From: Streptomyces sp. RPT161
GTDB lineage: Bacteria > Actinomycetota > Actinomycetes > Streptomycetales > Streptomycetaceae
Assembly (NCBI RefSeq): GCF_027533845.1
Contig: NZ_JAPZVN010000014.1
Span: 1 to 64,000, forward strand
Reading direction: 5' to 3'
DNA length: 64,000 nt
Shown here: positions 8,877 through 21,300 of the stretch, piece by piece
How positions within the stretch are numbered: the first letter of the stretch is position 1
Layout: each line of letters begins with the position of its first letter
Made by a program: the position numbers and the translations under genes
The notes under the pieces: generated by a model
Told to the model about the DNA's origin: nothing
The model's database searches: none
What the model saw: only the letters and a program-made list of their open reading frames with translations

Positions 8877-9311
8877 TTACGCCTGGTCACAAGGGAATTG
8901 GAACCGACTGTGCCGGTGAGTCGTTGCTCGTAGTACGAGAGCGGATGCACCCGAACGGAGGTATAGCCCCACAGGGGGTGCCGACCTCGGCTTCCGAGGG
9001 CTATGTTCGGTTGTGAGGAGTGTCAGATGCTATGTCGCTGATCGCCGGGCTTGAAGGGAGTTGCGGCATTCGGTGTGCATGGCATCAGTCGTACTCCGCA
9101 CAGCCGGGCAGCAGCATTTCCACCGAATGGATGGGGTGTTGATCTTCCCCTCGGGGGAGGAGGAGGTGAAAGCCGCGACCTCGCTGCTCCGGAGGCGTCT
9201 GGGGCTGGTGGGGTGGCAGTGATCGCAGTGCCGGATGGGACTGGTGCCCGCCGGCCTTAGCGCAAGGGATGTGCCCCGCGCGCGCGGGGCTGTCCGGGAA
9301 CGGAGTTCTGC
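8877..9311 (+). promoter_or_regulatory. Leader region of hpf with ECF-type promoter motif and hairpins
   Basis: This 435-nt gap holds GGAAC (8900-8904), an 18-nt spacer and GTT (8923-8925), matching the GGAAT/C-N18-GTT pattern of Streptomyces SigR/ECF promoters. Downstream, CCGAAC (8951-8956) plus ATAGCCC (8963-8969) can pair with GGGCTAT-GTTCGG (8998-9010), while CCTCGG (8985-8990) can pair with CCGAGG (8994-8999), so two folds compete. An 18-bp perfect palindrome GCCCCGCGCGCGCGGGGC (9273-9290) lies just before the hpf ribosome site GGAG. No convincing gene is seen in it. Confidence 0.45.
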
Positions 9312-9989
9312 GTGGACATCGTCGTCAAGGGCCGTAAGACCGAAGTGCCCGAGCGGTTTCGCAAGCACGTGGCCGAGAAGCTGAAGCTGGAGAAGATCCA
9401 GAAGCTGGACGGCAAAGCGATCAGCCTGGATGTCGAAGTCTCCAAGGAGCACAACCCGCGGCTTGCCGACCGTTCCGACCGGGTGGAGATCACGCTGCAC
9501 TCCCGGGGCCCGGTGATCCGGGCCGAAGCGGCGGCGAGTGATCCGTACGCGGCGCTGGACGCGGCGACCAGCAAGTTGGAAGCGCAGCTGCGCAAGCTTG
9601 CCGACAAGCGGCACATGGCCCGTCGTGGCGGCCGTGCCGCGGTCAGTGTCGCCGAGTACACCGCGCCCCTGGCCACGCTCAGTGCGGAGGCGGGCGCGGA
9701 AGGCGCCGTCGGCGGCGTTCCCACCACCAAGGCGGGGCCGCTGGATGTCCAGGGTGAAGGCCCGCTGGTCGTCCGCGAGAAGACCCACGCCGCATCCCCG
9801 ATGACGCTCGACCAGGCGCTCTACGCGATGGAGCTGGTCGGACACGACTTCTACCTGTTCGTCGACTCCGAACGGCACCAACCGAGCGTGGTCTATCGGC
9901 GCCACGGCTATGACTACGGCGTCATCTACCTCAAGGAGGACCCCCAGGCAGAGCCTCCTACCGGCGCGGGTGGAGCGCTGCGTCGGTGA
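9312..9989 (+). CDS. hpf: Long-form ribosome hibernation promoting factor
   Basis: Long HPF binds the 30S decoding region and, through its C-terminal domain, joins two 70S ribosomes into inactive 100S dimers in stationary phase or stress. The 225-aa protein begins MDIVVKGRKTEVPERF, typical of the N-terminal HPF/YfiA domain (about residues 1-105). A low-complexity linker is followed by the C-terminal dimerization domain (about 165-220), recognisable by MTLDQALYAMELVGHDF and ending near YLKEDP. It starts at GTG 9312 with GGAG upstream. The gene stands alone behind a long leader, suggesting separate stress-dependent control. Confidence 0.93.
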   Translation: MDIVVKGRKTEVPERFRKHVAEKLKLEKIQKLDGKAISLDVEVSKEHNPRLADRSDRVEITLHSRGPVIRAEAAASDPYAALDAATSKLEAQLRKLADKRHMARRGGRAAVSVAEYTAPLATLSAEAGAEGAVGGVPTTKAGPLDVQGEGPLVVREKTHAASPMTLDQALYAMELVGHDFYLFVDSERHQPSVVYRRHGYDYGVIYLKEDPQAEPPTGAGGALRR

Positions 9990-10170
9990 TCGGAGCCGGT
10001 GGCGCCCCTGGCGAGTCCGGGGGCGCCGCTGTGTCCGTGGTTAACCGCGCGCCGTTGTACGGCGTGAAATCATGGTGGGAGTGCCAACCGGCCTGAGCTG
10101 GGGGATGGTTGGCCCGCCATCGCCGTGCAGTGCAGTTGCCTTGGGGCACTGGCCTGAGGGGGAGGAACCG

Positions 10171-10899
10171 ATGCCGGACAGCTTCGAGTCGGCGGCCGTC
10201 GAAGGGGACGACGGCCGGGGCAGGGGCGAGCGGCGCAGCGAGCCCATCAGGGTGCTGGTCGTGGACGATCACGCCCTGTTCCGGCGCGGTCTGGAGATCG
10301 TGCTGGCGCAGGAGGAGGACATCCAGGTCGTCGGTGAGGCCGGGGACGGGGCGGAGGCCGTTGAGAAGGCGGCCGATCTGCTGCCCGACATCGTGTTGAT
10401 GGATGTGCGGATGCCGCGGCGTGGCGGTATCGAGGCGTGTACGTCCATCAAGGAGGTGGCCCCCAGCGCGAAGATCATCATGCTGACGATCAGCGATGAG
10501 GAGGCCGACCTGTACGAGGCGATCAAGGCGGGGGCCACGGGGTATCTGCTCAAGGAGATCTCCACGGACGAGGTGTCGACGGCGATCCGCGCCGTTGCCG
10601 ATGGCCAGTCGCAGATCAGCCCGTCGATGGCGGCCAAGCTGCTCACCGAGTTCAAGTCGATGATCCAGCGCACCGACGAGCGCCGATTCGTGCCCGCTCC
10701 TCGGCTTACGGATCGCGAGTTGGAGGTGCTGAAGCTGGTCGCCACGGGGATGAACAACCGTGATATCGCCAAGGAGTTGTTCATCAGCGAGAACACCGTC
10801 AAGAACCATGTGCGCAACATCCTGGAGAAGTTGCAGTTGCACTCCCGGATGGAGGCGGTGGTCTACGCGATGCGAGAGAAGATTCTGGAGATCAGGTAG
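10171..10899 (+). CDS. Orphan NarL/LuxR-type response regulator
   Basis: The 243-aa protein has a receiver domain (residues about 30-150) with DDH near the start, phosphoacceptor D78 in VLMDVRMP, and the conserved K in YLLKEIS. It has a C-terminal LuxR helix-turn-helix (about 178-235) with LTDRELEVLKLVATGMNNRDIA and SENTVKNHVRNIL. The start at ATG 10171 is preferred because GGGGGAGGAA lies 5-8 nt upstream; the open frame extends to 10072 without such a site. No histidine kinase is adjacent, so it is an orphan or is paired elsewhere. Its position after hpf is conserved in Streptomyces (recalled). Target genes are unknown. Confidence 0.88.
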   Translation: MPDSFESAAVEGDDGRGRGERRSEPIRVLVVDDHALFRRGLEIVLAQEEDIQVVGEAGDGAEAVEKAADLLPDIVLMDVRMPRRGGIEACTSIKEVAPSAKIIMLTISDEEADLYEAIKAGATGYLLKEISTDEVSTAIRAVADGQSQISPSMAAKLLTEFKSMIQRTDERRFVPAPRLTDRELEVLKLVATGMNNRDIAKELFISENTVKNHVRNILEKLQLHSRMEAVVYAMREKILEIR

Positions 10900-10918
10900 C
10901 CCGCACGGGGCTTGCCCC

Positions 10919-12181
10919 TCACGCCAGTTGCCTCATCAGCTCGGCGGCCAGCTTGTGGTCGTCCATGCGCTCCACCCGTATCGTGTCGCAGCCCACCCAC
11001 TCCGCCGCCTCCTGTAGCGCCTTCGCCATGGGGGTCACGGCCTTGGGGCTGCTCACCGAGATCTGACGGGCCACGAGGGTGCGTCCCTCGCGTGCCGGGT
11101 CTACCCGGCCGACGAGTTTGCCGCCTGCCAGCAGTGGCATCGCGAAGTAGCCGTGTATGCGCTGGGGTTTGGGCACATACGCTTCCAGGCGGTGGGTGAA
11201 GTCGAAGATCCGCTGGGTGCGGGCGCGGTCCCAGATGAGGGAGTCGAACGGGGACAGCAAGGTGGTGCGGTGCCTGCCGCGCGGCTCGGTCGACAGTGCC
11301 GCGGGGTCGGCCCATGCCTCTGCGGTGCCGCCCCGTGCGGCGGCCTTGCGGCCGGTGGCCCACCCTTCGACCTCGACGGGCACCAGGCCGGTGTCCTCGA
11401 TCACCGCGTCGACCTGGTCGGCCTTGAGTCGGTGGTAGTCGGCCAGGTCGGCGCGGGTCGCCACGCCCAGTGCGGCGCCTGCCTGTGCGACCAGTCGGCG
11501 TAGGCATTCGGTGTCGGCCAGGTCGTCGTGCAGCAGGTCGCCGGGGACGGCGCGTTCGGCGAGGTCGTAGACCCGTTTCCAGCCGCGTCGCTGGGTGCAC
11601 ACCACCTCGCCGGTGTCCAGCAGCCATTCCACGGCGATCTTCGTCTCGGACCAGTCCCACCACGGTCCGCCGTTCTTGGCGCCGCCCAGTTCGGTGGAGG
11701 TCAGTGGTCCGTCGGCCTTCAGCCGGTCGAGCACCGCGGCGCAGGACCGCTCGGCGTCGTCCAGCACGTGCCAGCGGTGGCCCTTCGCGCGGCGGGCTCG
11801 GCGGCGGAAGGCGAAGTTCGGCCATTCCTCGATGGGCAGCACGCATGCCGCGTGTGACCAGTACTCGAAGGCCGCCGCGCCGGTGGCCTCGGGCGAGCGG
11901 CGGGGCGCCGGGACGTCGGCGCCCCAGTACGCCGATTCCACCGCGGTGCGTCCGACGCCGCCGAGCCGGGCGTAGGGGACGAGTTCGTGGGAGCGGGCCA
12001 GTACCGAGATCGTGTCCAACTGGACGGCGCCGAGCCGCCGCAGCGTTCCGCGTACTCCGCCTCGCCGGTCCGGTGCGCCGAGCAGCCCTTGGGCGCGCAG
12101 TGCTATCCGGCGGGCCTCGTCCGCGCGGAGCGTGGCCTCGGGGCGCCGGGTGGCGGGCGTGGTGCGCGGCGGATTCGTCAT
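10919..12181 (-). CDS. YcaQ/AlkX-type winged-helix DNA glycosylase
   Basis: This 420-aa protein belongs to the HTH_42 (YcaQ/AlkZ) superfamily, whose members remove alkylated bases and unhook interstrand crosslinks. AlkZ enzymes use a Q-x-Q catalytic motif and the YcaQ subgroup Q-x-D. Here the motif in GAVQLDTISVLARSHEL is Q54-L55-D56, pointing to the YcaQ branch. Other family features are YWGADVP, the long winged-helix array in the middle and LLSPFDSLIWDR near residue 290. ATG 12181 is chosen because the longer frame to 12211 lacks a ribosome site. It is convergent with the response regulator gene and just downstream of a GNAT gene on the same strand. Confidence 0.8.
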   Translation of the reverse strand: MTNPPRTTPATRRPEATLRADEARRIALRAQGLLGAPDRRGGVRGTLRRLGAVQLDTISVLARSHELVPYARLGGVGRTAVESAYWGADVPAPRRSPEATGAAAFEYWSHAACVLPIEEWPNFAFRRRARRAKGHRWHVLDDAERSCAAVLDRLKADGPLTSTELGGAKNGGPWWDWSETKIAVEWLLDTGEVVCTQRRGWKRVYDLAERAVPGDLLHDDLADTECLRRLVAQAGAALGVATRADLADYHRLKADQVDAVIEDTGLVPVEVEGWATGRKAAARGGTAEAWADPAALSTEPRGRHRTTLLSPFDSLIWDRARTQRIFDFTHRLEAYVPKPQRIHGYFAMPLLAGGKLVGRVDPAREGRTLVARQISVSSPKAVTPMAKALQEAAEWVGCDTIRVERMDDHKLAAELMRQLA

Positions 12182-12227
12182 GTGGATCAGCGTAGGGGGC
12201 ACCACTGACAACGCCGGGGGCGTGCGG

Positions 12228-12818
12228 TCAGGGACGCGGGTGGGGCAGGTACGGGGTGGCGGTCTCCAGTGACCAGTCGGAGGGCAGCAGCGCGCCGATC
12301 CACGCGTCGCGCCGGACGCCCTGGTGGACGATGCGGGCGCGCAGGGTGCCCTCCATCCGGAAGCCGGTCTTGAGGGCGACCGCCCGCGATCCGGCGTTGC
12401 CGACTTCGGCGTACCACTCCATGCGCTGCACGCCGAGTGCGGTGAAGGCCCACTGGCACGTGGCGCGTGCCGCCTCGACGGTGTAGCCGTGGCCGCGCTG
12501 TTCCCTGGCGGTCCAGTAGCCGAGTTCCGCCTGCCGCTCCTCGGTGTGCAGCAGCGCCAGCCGTACCAGGCCGACCGTGCCGACGAGCCGGCCGTCCGCC
12601 TTGGTGAACACGCCGAAGGGGTACTGGGTGTCGGTTCGCCACCCGTCCGGGGAGATCCGCTCGACGAACGTCTGTGCGTGTTCGGGCGTGTACGGGGAGG
12701 GTACGGAGGTCCAGCGCTGGATGTCCGGGTCCTGACAGGCGGTGTACACGGCCTCGGTGTCGCGCGGCTCCAGGGGGCGCAGGAGCAGGCGTTCGGTGGT
12801 CAGGGTGACGGGTTCCAT
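12228..12818 (-). CDS. GNAT-family N-acetyltransferase, RimJ/RimL type
   Basis: The 196-aa protein has the whole GNAT fold: [15 protein letters not shown] at the N-terminus, an acetyl-CoA-binding segment around [17 protein letters not shown] (motif A, R/Q-x-x-G-x-G/A), then [21 protein letters not shown], the NxxS motif typical of the RimJ/RimL subgroup that acetylates protein N-termini or small amines. The substrate cannot be read from sequence. The gene is upstream of and close to the YcaQ-type gene (46-nt gap) on the same strand and divergent from secA. Confidence 0.88.
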   Translation of the reverse strand: MEPVTLTTERLLLRPLEPRDTEAVYTACQDPDIQRWTSVPSPYTPEHAQTFVERISPDGWRTDTQYPFGVFTKADGRLVGTVGLVRLALLHTEERQAELGYWTAREQRGHGYTVEAARATCQWAFTALGVQRMEWYAEVGNAGSRAVALKTGFRMEGTLRARIVHQGVRRDAWIGALLPSDWSLETATPYLPHPRP

Positions 12819-13044
12819 CGGAGGAGTATTTCCGGTCGCTTACCCCTTTGGACAGGTAATTTCCGTCACTGACCGGAGTGACAGCGCGCGGGTCCGACGG
12901 CGGACCTCCCGACGGGCTGGTGTCCTCGCTTACGATGGCCGGTGCAGCGGAGGCTGTAGACAGCTGTATACAGCCAAGCGAAACACCCGCTGTGCCCAGT
13001 GCGAGAGAAACGTGCCAGGCCCGACCGGCAAGGAGCCAGCCTAC
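12819..13044 (+). promoter_or_regulatory. secA promoter/leader region
   Basis: This gap holds an inverted repeat GTCACT-GACCGG-AGTGAC (12865-12882), a possible -10 element TACGAT near 12932-12937, and a leader hairpin formed by GGCTGTA and TACAGCC around 12950-12975. The ribosome site AAGGAG lies about 9 nt before GTG 13045. Either divergent gene could use the inverted repeat. Confidence 0.35.
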
Positions 13045-15828
<2,784 letters not shown>

Positions 15829-15841
15829 CGAGGGCGTGTAC

Positions 15842-15872
15842 AGGGCCGGGTTCCCGACGGAGGCCCGGCCCT
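15842..15872. terminator. Hairpin after secA
   Basis: AGGGCCGGG (15842-15850) pairs exactly with CCCGGCCCT (15864-15872) across a 13-nt loop, 13 nt after the secA stop and just before the 3' end of the convergent gene. There is no T-run, but GC-rich hairpins without U-tracts are common terminators in Streptomyces. It may serve both strands. Confidence 0.5.
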
Positions 15873-15878
15873 CGTGCG

Positions 15879-16400
15879 TCACCATGCCGGTGCCGCGCAT
15901 TCGAGGGCGGTGCAGCGCCAGCGGCGGTCGGTGCCGAGTTCCAGCCGGAACGCCAGTGCCCGCAGGGTGTCCCCGAAGCGGACCCGGGCGAACGCCTCGC
16001 GTACCCCGGGTGCGGGCGCGCGGTAGCCGCAGCCGTGGACTCGGGGGGCGGGGTGGCCTTTGGGCGGGCGCAGTGCGCCCTGGGAGGCGAGCTGCCACAG
16101 CCGTTCGTAGGCGGCCTCGCCGGATGTGTGGCCGAGCATCCAGGCGGCCGGGCGGCGGCCGCTGAGGACTTCCACCAGCCGGTCGGCGAACCACCAGTGC
16201 GGTTGCGCCTGCCGTGCCGTGTCGGCGCTGGTGTGGTGGCCGGGGCGGTGCGGCCGTGGTCCGGGGGAGCCCGGGCCTGGTGGGCCGGGGCGCCGGTTGT
16301 CGCGGCGGGCGGGCGGCGCGGTGACCGTCGGTGGCCGTCGGGCGGTGGTGCGGGCCGGGCGGCGGGCGTCCGCTGCCGGGTCGAAGGTGCTGGTGGTCAT
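15879..16400 (-). CDS. Rv3235-family protein
   Basis: The 173-aa protein has a disordered N-terminal half rich in Pro, Arg and Thr. The conserved C-terminal half contains WWFADRLVEVLSGRRPAAWML, GEAAYERLWQLA and a terminal RWRCTALECA segment, the pattern of the Rv3235 family named after Mycobacterium tuberculosis. Its role is unknown; the location beside secA is conserved in actinobacteria. The start at ATG 16400 has AGGGGAA upstream, whereas the much longer open frame reaching 17177 is an artefact of GC bias. It is convergent with secA. Confidence 0.8.
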   Translation of the reverse strand: MTTSTFDPAADARRPARTTARRPPTVTAPPARRDNRRPGPPGPGSPGPRPHRPGHHTSADTARQAQPHWWFADRLVEVLSGRRPAAWMLGHTSGEAAYERLWQLASQGALRPPKGHPAPRVHGCGYRAPAPGVREAFARVRFGDTLRALAFRLELGTDRRWRCTALECAAPAW

Positions 16401-16718
16401 CGCTGGGTTCCCCTGCTCTGCCTGGCGCAAGGTCGCCGGGCGGTTGCTGTCCGTGGTCGAGGAGACTTCTAGCGAGCGCGCGGCGACGGCGACAAGGACC
16501 GGCGGACCGGCGGGGAGGCGGCCGCGGAATTCACCTATCAGGGTGATGGGCGCGTGCTGGCGCGCCGGATCCGGCGCTTCCGGGGGCGGCGGGGCGACCG
16601 GCCGGGCCGGGACGCACCCCACGAAGGGGGACGCCCTGCCCGCACGGGTGACCGGCCGTGCGGGGCGCGACCGTATGCTGAGACCGTTCCTCATCGGTAC
16701 GGCCACGGAGCGGCAGCG
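16401..16718. other. Intergenic region between divergent genes
   Basis: This 318-nt region separates the Rv3235-family gene from the DUF6912 gene. The only structure noticed is a small inverted repeat TCACC-TATCAG-GGTGA (16531-16546), which on the minus strand also contains GATAGGT, a weak -10-like hexamer. Nothing else supported. Confidence 0.3.
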
Positions 16719-17225
16719 ATGCGCGTCTACATCCCCACGACCCTGCCCGGACTCGCCGAGGCCCACAAGGCGGGCGAGCTGGGTCCGGCACCGCTGGACG
16801 CGTACGCGGTCACGCCCGCGCTGCGTGAGTGGTACGTCTCGGACGACATCGAGGAACTGGAGTACGCGGCCCTTTCCCGGGCGGCGCAGGCCAGCCTGCG
16901 GCTGCTGGCCGGGGATGCCGCCGCGGCGCGCCGCCGCGTCGTGGTCGCGGTCGACGTGGCGGACGGCGCGGTGACCGCCGACCCGGACCGCGGACTGGAC
17001 CCGGCCGCGCTGGGCGTGGTGCGCCTGGCGGCGCCGGTGCCGCTGTCCAAGGCGGCCGCGGTGCACGTGGACGCCGAGGACGCCGAGCCGGACGTGGCGG
17101 CGGCCGCCGATGCGCTGGGCGCGGCTGACGCGGGCGACGACGACGCGCGGTTCGTGGTGGACGGCGCCGAGGACCACGAGCTGCTCTGGTACGCCACGCA
17201 GGAGATCCCGGCGCTGATCGGCTGA
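16719..17225 (+). CDS. DUF6912-family protein
   Basis: The 168-aa acidic protein begins MRVYIPTTLPGLAEAHKAGE and continues with AVTPALREWYVSDDIEELEY, the conserved core of a small family restricted to actinobacteria and listed as DUF6912. It ends HELLWYATQEIPAL. A variable Ala/Asp-rich region precedes that end. No catalytic motif, signal peptide or membrane segment is visible. The HAD gene follows 42 nt downstream, so the two may share a transcript. Function is unknown. Confidence 0.8.
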   Translation: MRVYIPTTLPGLAEAHKAGELGPAPLDAYAVTPALREWYVSDDIEELEYAALSRAAQASLRLLAGDAAAARRRVVVAVDVADGAVTADPDRGLDPAALGVVRLAAPVPLSKAAAVHVDAEDAEPDVAAAADALGAADAGDDDARFVVDGAEDHELLWYATQEIPALIG

Positions 17226-17267
17226 GCCCCGGCCCGATTGTCAGATCCCACCGGTACCGTCTTGAGC

Positions 17268-17921
17268 ATGACGGCTCACCTGGTCTGGGACTGGAACGGG
17301 ACCCTGCTCGACGACGTCGACGCGGTGGTCGAGGCGACGAACGCCTCGTTCGTCGAGATAGGCCTGCCGTCGATAACCCGCGAGCGGTACCGGGAGTTGT
17401 ACTGCGTGCCGGTGCCGCGGTTCTACGAGCGGCTGACCGGGCGGCTGCCGACGGAGGACGAGTGGCTGGTGATGGACGCGATATTCCACCGCCACTACTG
17501 GGCGCTGGCCGGCGGCTGTGGTCTGGCCGCCGGGGCCGTGGAACTGCTGGCGGCGGGCCGGGAGGCGGGGCGCACCCAGTCGCTGTGCTCGCTGGCGCCG
17601 CACGACCGGCTGGTGCCGCTGGTGCGCGAGCACGGCATCGAGTCGCACTTCGTCCGGGTGGACGGCCGGGTGGGCCGGTCCGGTGAGGGCAAGGCGGAGC
17701 ATCTGATACGCCACCTCGCGGCGCTCGACGGGGTCGAGCCGCGGCACACGGTGGTCATCGGTGACGCGGTGGACGACGCCGCGGCGGCGTCCGCGGCGGG
17801 CGTGCGGGCCGTGCTCTACACCGGGGGATCCCATGCCAGGGCCAGCCTGGAGGCGGCGGGTGTACCGGTGGTGGACAGCCTGGCGGAGGCGGTGGCGGAG
17901 GCGCAGCGTCTCGTCGGCTAG
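17268..17921 (+). CDS. HAD-superfamily hydrolase, phosphoglycolate-phosphatase-like
   Basis: The 217-aa protein carries HAD motif I as VWDWNGTLLDD (residues about 5-15), motif II around LCSLAPHD, the motif III lysine near GEGKAEHL, and motif IV in VVIGDAVDDAAAA. In motif I the second aspartate, usually the general acid/base (DxDxT), is Asn (D-W-N-G-T). This variant occurs in a known actinobacterial subgroup, so the enzyme may be slower or have a different substrate rather than be dead. The start at ATG 17268 is preferred over an upstream TTG. Confidence 0.82.
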   Translation: MTAHLVWDWNGTLLDDVDAVVEATNASFVEIGLPSITRERYRELYCVPVPRFYERLTGRLPTEDEWLVMDAIFHRHYWALAGGCGLAAGAVELLAAGREAGRTQSLCSLAPHDRLVPLVREHGIESHFVRVDGRVGRSGEGKAEHLIRHLAALDGVEPRHTVVIGDAVDDAAAASAAGVRAVLYTGGSHARASLEAAGVPVVDSLAEAVAEAQRLVG

Positions 17922-18318
17922 GGCGCGGCGTCCGGTCGGCCAGGGGAGGCTGCGTTCGGCGGAACCGGCGGGGTGGTGGCGCGCTTCGGCGGGTGGCCAT
18001 GGCGACGTGGCCATAGTGTCGACATCGACCTGTGTCTTTATACATAAAAGGTCGCTGACAGCTTCCCCGCGCGGAGAGATAGCCTTAGCTCCGTGATCAG
18101 CGCGATAGCCATCGGGGGCGACGGTGCCCCCGCGCGTCCGGGGCGGCACCACGCCCGGGTCGCCGCTGACCGTTACATCCGGGTCAAATCCTGGGACAAC
18201 CGCCCGGACATCCCTCACCTAGGCATAACGTCGTTCCCGAACGGCAATCCCGCGCCGGGGCGACCAGCCATCACACCTATTGACGTCACGCAACGGCGCG
18301 CGACAGGAGTCAGAGGAC
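17922..18318 (+). promoter_or_regulatory. Upstream region of glutamate dehydrogenase
   Basis: This 397-nt gap contains the direct repeat GTGGCCAT at 17993-18000 and 18007-18014 (14-nt period), followed by GTCGACATCGAC. An AT-rich stretch TTTATACATAAAA at about 18037-18049 follows. A candidate promoter is CTGACA (18055-18060) with TAGCCT about 19 nt downstream. A G/C hairpin (GGGGGC-GACG-GTGCCCCC, near 18114-18131) lies in the presumed leader. The ribosome site AGGAG lies 10-15 nt before ATG 18319. Confidence 0.35.
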
Positions 18319-21300
18319 ATGCAAACCAAGCTGGACGAAGCCAAGGCCGAGCTGCTCGACCGGGCGGCACGGGTAGCTGAGAACAGCCCGGCGGGGGGAG
18401 AACCTGGACCGGGCCTCGATACGACCGAGGCCGTCCAGACATTCCTCCAGCGTTACTACCTGCACACCGCCGCCGAGGACCTCGTGGACCGCGACCCGGT
18501 CGACGTGTACGGCGCCGCGATGTCGCACTACCGCCTCGCGGAGGTCCGCCCCCAGGGCACCGCCAACGTGCGCGTGCACACCCCCTCCGTGGAGGAGAAC
18601 GGCTGGACCTGTAGCCACACCGTCGTCGAGGTGGTCACCGACGACATGCCGTTCCTCGTCGACTCTGTCACCAACGAGCTGTCCCGCCAGGACCGGGCGA
18701 TCCACGTGGTGATCCACCCGCAGGTCGTCGTCCGCCGCGATGTCACCGGCAAGCTGCTGGAGATCATCGGCACCGGCAACCTCGTCGAGGCCGCCAGTGC
18801 CCGGCTGCCCGGCGCGGAGCTGCCGCACGACGCCTGCGTGGAGTCCTGGATCCACGTCGAGATCGACCGCGAGACAGACCGCGAGGACCTCCACCAGATC
18901 ACCTCTGACCTGCGCCGTGTGCTGTCCGACGTCCGCGAGTCCGTCGAGGACTGGACGAAGATGCGGGACGCCGCGCTGCGCGTCTCCGACGAACTGGCCG
19001 CCACCCCGCCGCCGCTGCCCGAGCTGGAGGTCAGCGAGGCCCGTGAGCTGCTGCGCTGGCTCGCCGACGACCACTTCACCTTCCTCGGGTACCGCGAGTA
19101 CCGGCTGGCCACCGAGCCCGGCCCGGACGGTACGCAGGAGGACGTGCTGACCGCGGTGCCCGGCACCGGTCTGGGCGTCCTGCGCTCCGACCCGCAGCAC
19201 CGGGTCAGCGAGGACGGCGGCCCGGCCTCGCCGTCCTTCAACCGGCTCCCGGCGGACGCCCGTGCCAAGGCGCGCGAGCCCAAGCTGCTGATCCTGACCA
19301 AGGCCAACAGCCGCGCCACCGTTCACCGTCCCTCGTACCTCGACTACGTCGGTGTGAAGACGTTCGACGCCGACGGCAACGTGACCGGTGAGCGTCGCTT
19401 CCTCGGCCTGTTCTCCTCGGCGGCCTACACCGAGTCGGTCTCCCGCATCCCGGTGATCCGCCGCAAGGTGCAGGAAGTGCTCTCCGGGGCGGGCTTCACC
19501 CCCGACAGCCACGACGGCCGCGACCTGGTGCAGATCCTGGAGACGTACCCGCGCGACGAGCTGTTCCAAACCAGCGCGGACGAGCTGCGTCCGATCGTCA
19601 CCAGCGTGCTGTACCTGCAGGAGCGCCGCAGGCTGCGGCTGTTCCTGCGCAAGGACGAGTACGGCCGCTACTACTCGGCGCTGGTCTACCTGCCGCGGGA
19701 CCGCTACACCACCGCGGTCCGGTTGCGGCTGACCGACATCCTGAAGGAAGAACTCCAGGGCCGCACCGTCGACTTCACCGCCTGGAACACCGAATCGGTG
19801 CTCTCCCGGCTGCACTTCGTCATCCGGGTCGCCCCGGGCACCCAGCTGCCCGAGCTGACCGACGCCGAGGTCGACCGCATCGAGGCCCGGCTGGTGGAGG
19901 CCGCCCGCTCCTGGGAGGACGGCTTCAACGAGGCGCTGGCCGCCGAGTGCGGCGAGGAGCGGGCCGCCGAGCTGTCCCGCCGCTACGCGCACGGCTTCCC
20001 CGAGGGCTACAAGGCCGACTTCACCCCGCGTACCGCCGTCGCCGACCTGCAGCACCTCGAACAGCTCAAGCCCGAGGGCGACTTCACGCTGTCGCTGTAC
20101 GAGCCGGTGGGCGCCACCCGCGGCGAGCGCCGCTTCAAGATCTACCGCACCGGCGCGCCGGTGTCGCTGTCGGCCGTGCTGCCGGTGCTCCAGCGGCTCG
20201 GTGTCGAGGTGGTCGACGAGCGCCCGTACGAGCTGAAGCGCTCGGACCACACCAGGGCGTGGGTGTACGACTTCGGCTTGCGCCTGGACCGCTCGGTCGG
20301 TGACATCGGCGATGACGCCCGTGAGCGGTTCCAGGAAGCGTTCGCCGCGGTGTGGACCGACCAGGCGGAGAACGACGGCTTCAACGCCCTTGTGCTGCGC
20401 GCCGGTTTGACCTGGCGGCAGGCGATGGTGCTGCGCGCCTACGCCAAGTACCTGCGGCAGGCGGGCGCCCCGTTCAGCCAGGACTACATGGAGGAGACCC
20501 TCCGCACCAACGTCCACACCACCCGGCTGCTGGTCAACCTCTTCCAGGCCAGGATGTCCCCGGAGCACCAGCGCGCGGGCTCCGAGCTGATCGACGGGCT
20601 GCTGGAGGAGCTGGACGGCGCGCTGGACCAGGTCGCCTCGCTGGACGAGGACCGGATCCTGCGGTCCTTCCTCACCCTGATCAAGGCGACGCTGCGCACC
20701 AACTACTTCCAGCACGACGCGGACGGCAAGCCGCACCCGTACCTGTCGATGAAGTTCGACCCGCAGGCGATCCCGGACCTGCCGGCGCCGCGCCCGGCGT
20801 ACGAGATCTGGGTGTACTCGCCGCGGGTCGAGGGCGTGCACCTGCGGTTCGGCAAGGTGGCGCGCGGTGGTCTGCGCTGGTCGGACCGGCGTGAGGACTT
20901 CCGCACCGAGGTGCTGGGCCTGGTCAAGGCGCAGATGGTGAAGAACACCGTGATCGTGCCGGTGGGCGCCAAGGGCGGCTTCGTCGGCAAGCGGCTGCCG
21001 GACCCGGCGGTCGACCGGGACGCGTGGTTGGCCGAGGGCATCGCCTCGTACAAGACGTTCATCTCCGGTCTGCTGGACATCACCGACAACCTGGTCGGCG
21101 GCGAGGTCGTGCCGCCGCACGACGTGGTCCGGCACGACGAGGACGACACGTACCTGGTGGTCGCCGCGGACAAGGGAACCGCGACGTTCTCCGACATCGC
21201 CAACGAGGTCGCGATCTCCTACGGCTTCTGGCTCGGCGACGCGTTCGCCTCCGGCGGGTCGGTGGGCTACGACCACAAGAAGATGGGCATCACCGCCCGC

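Noticed and set aside
9051-9260. 69-codon ORF in the hpf leader
   Set aside because: TTG start, Gly/Pro/Ala-rich product without motif, and it overlaps predicted leader hairpins.
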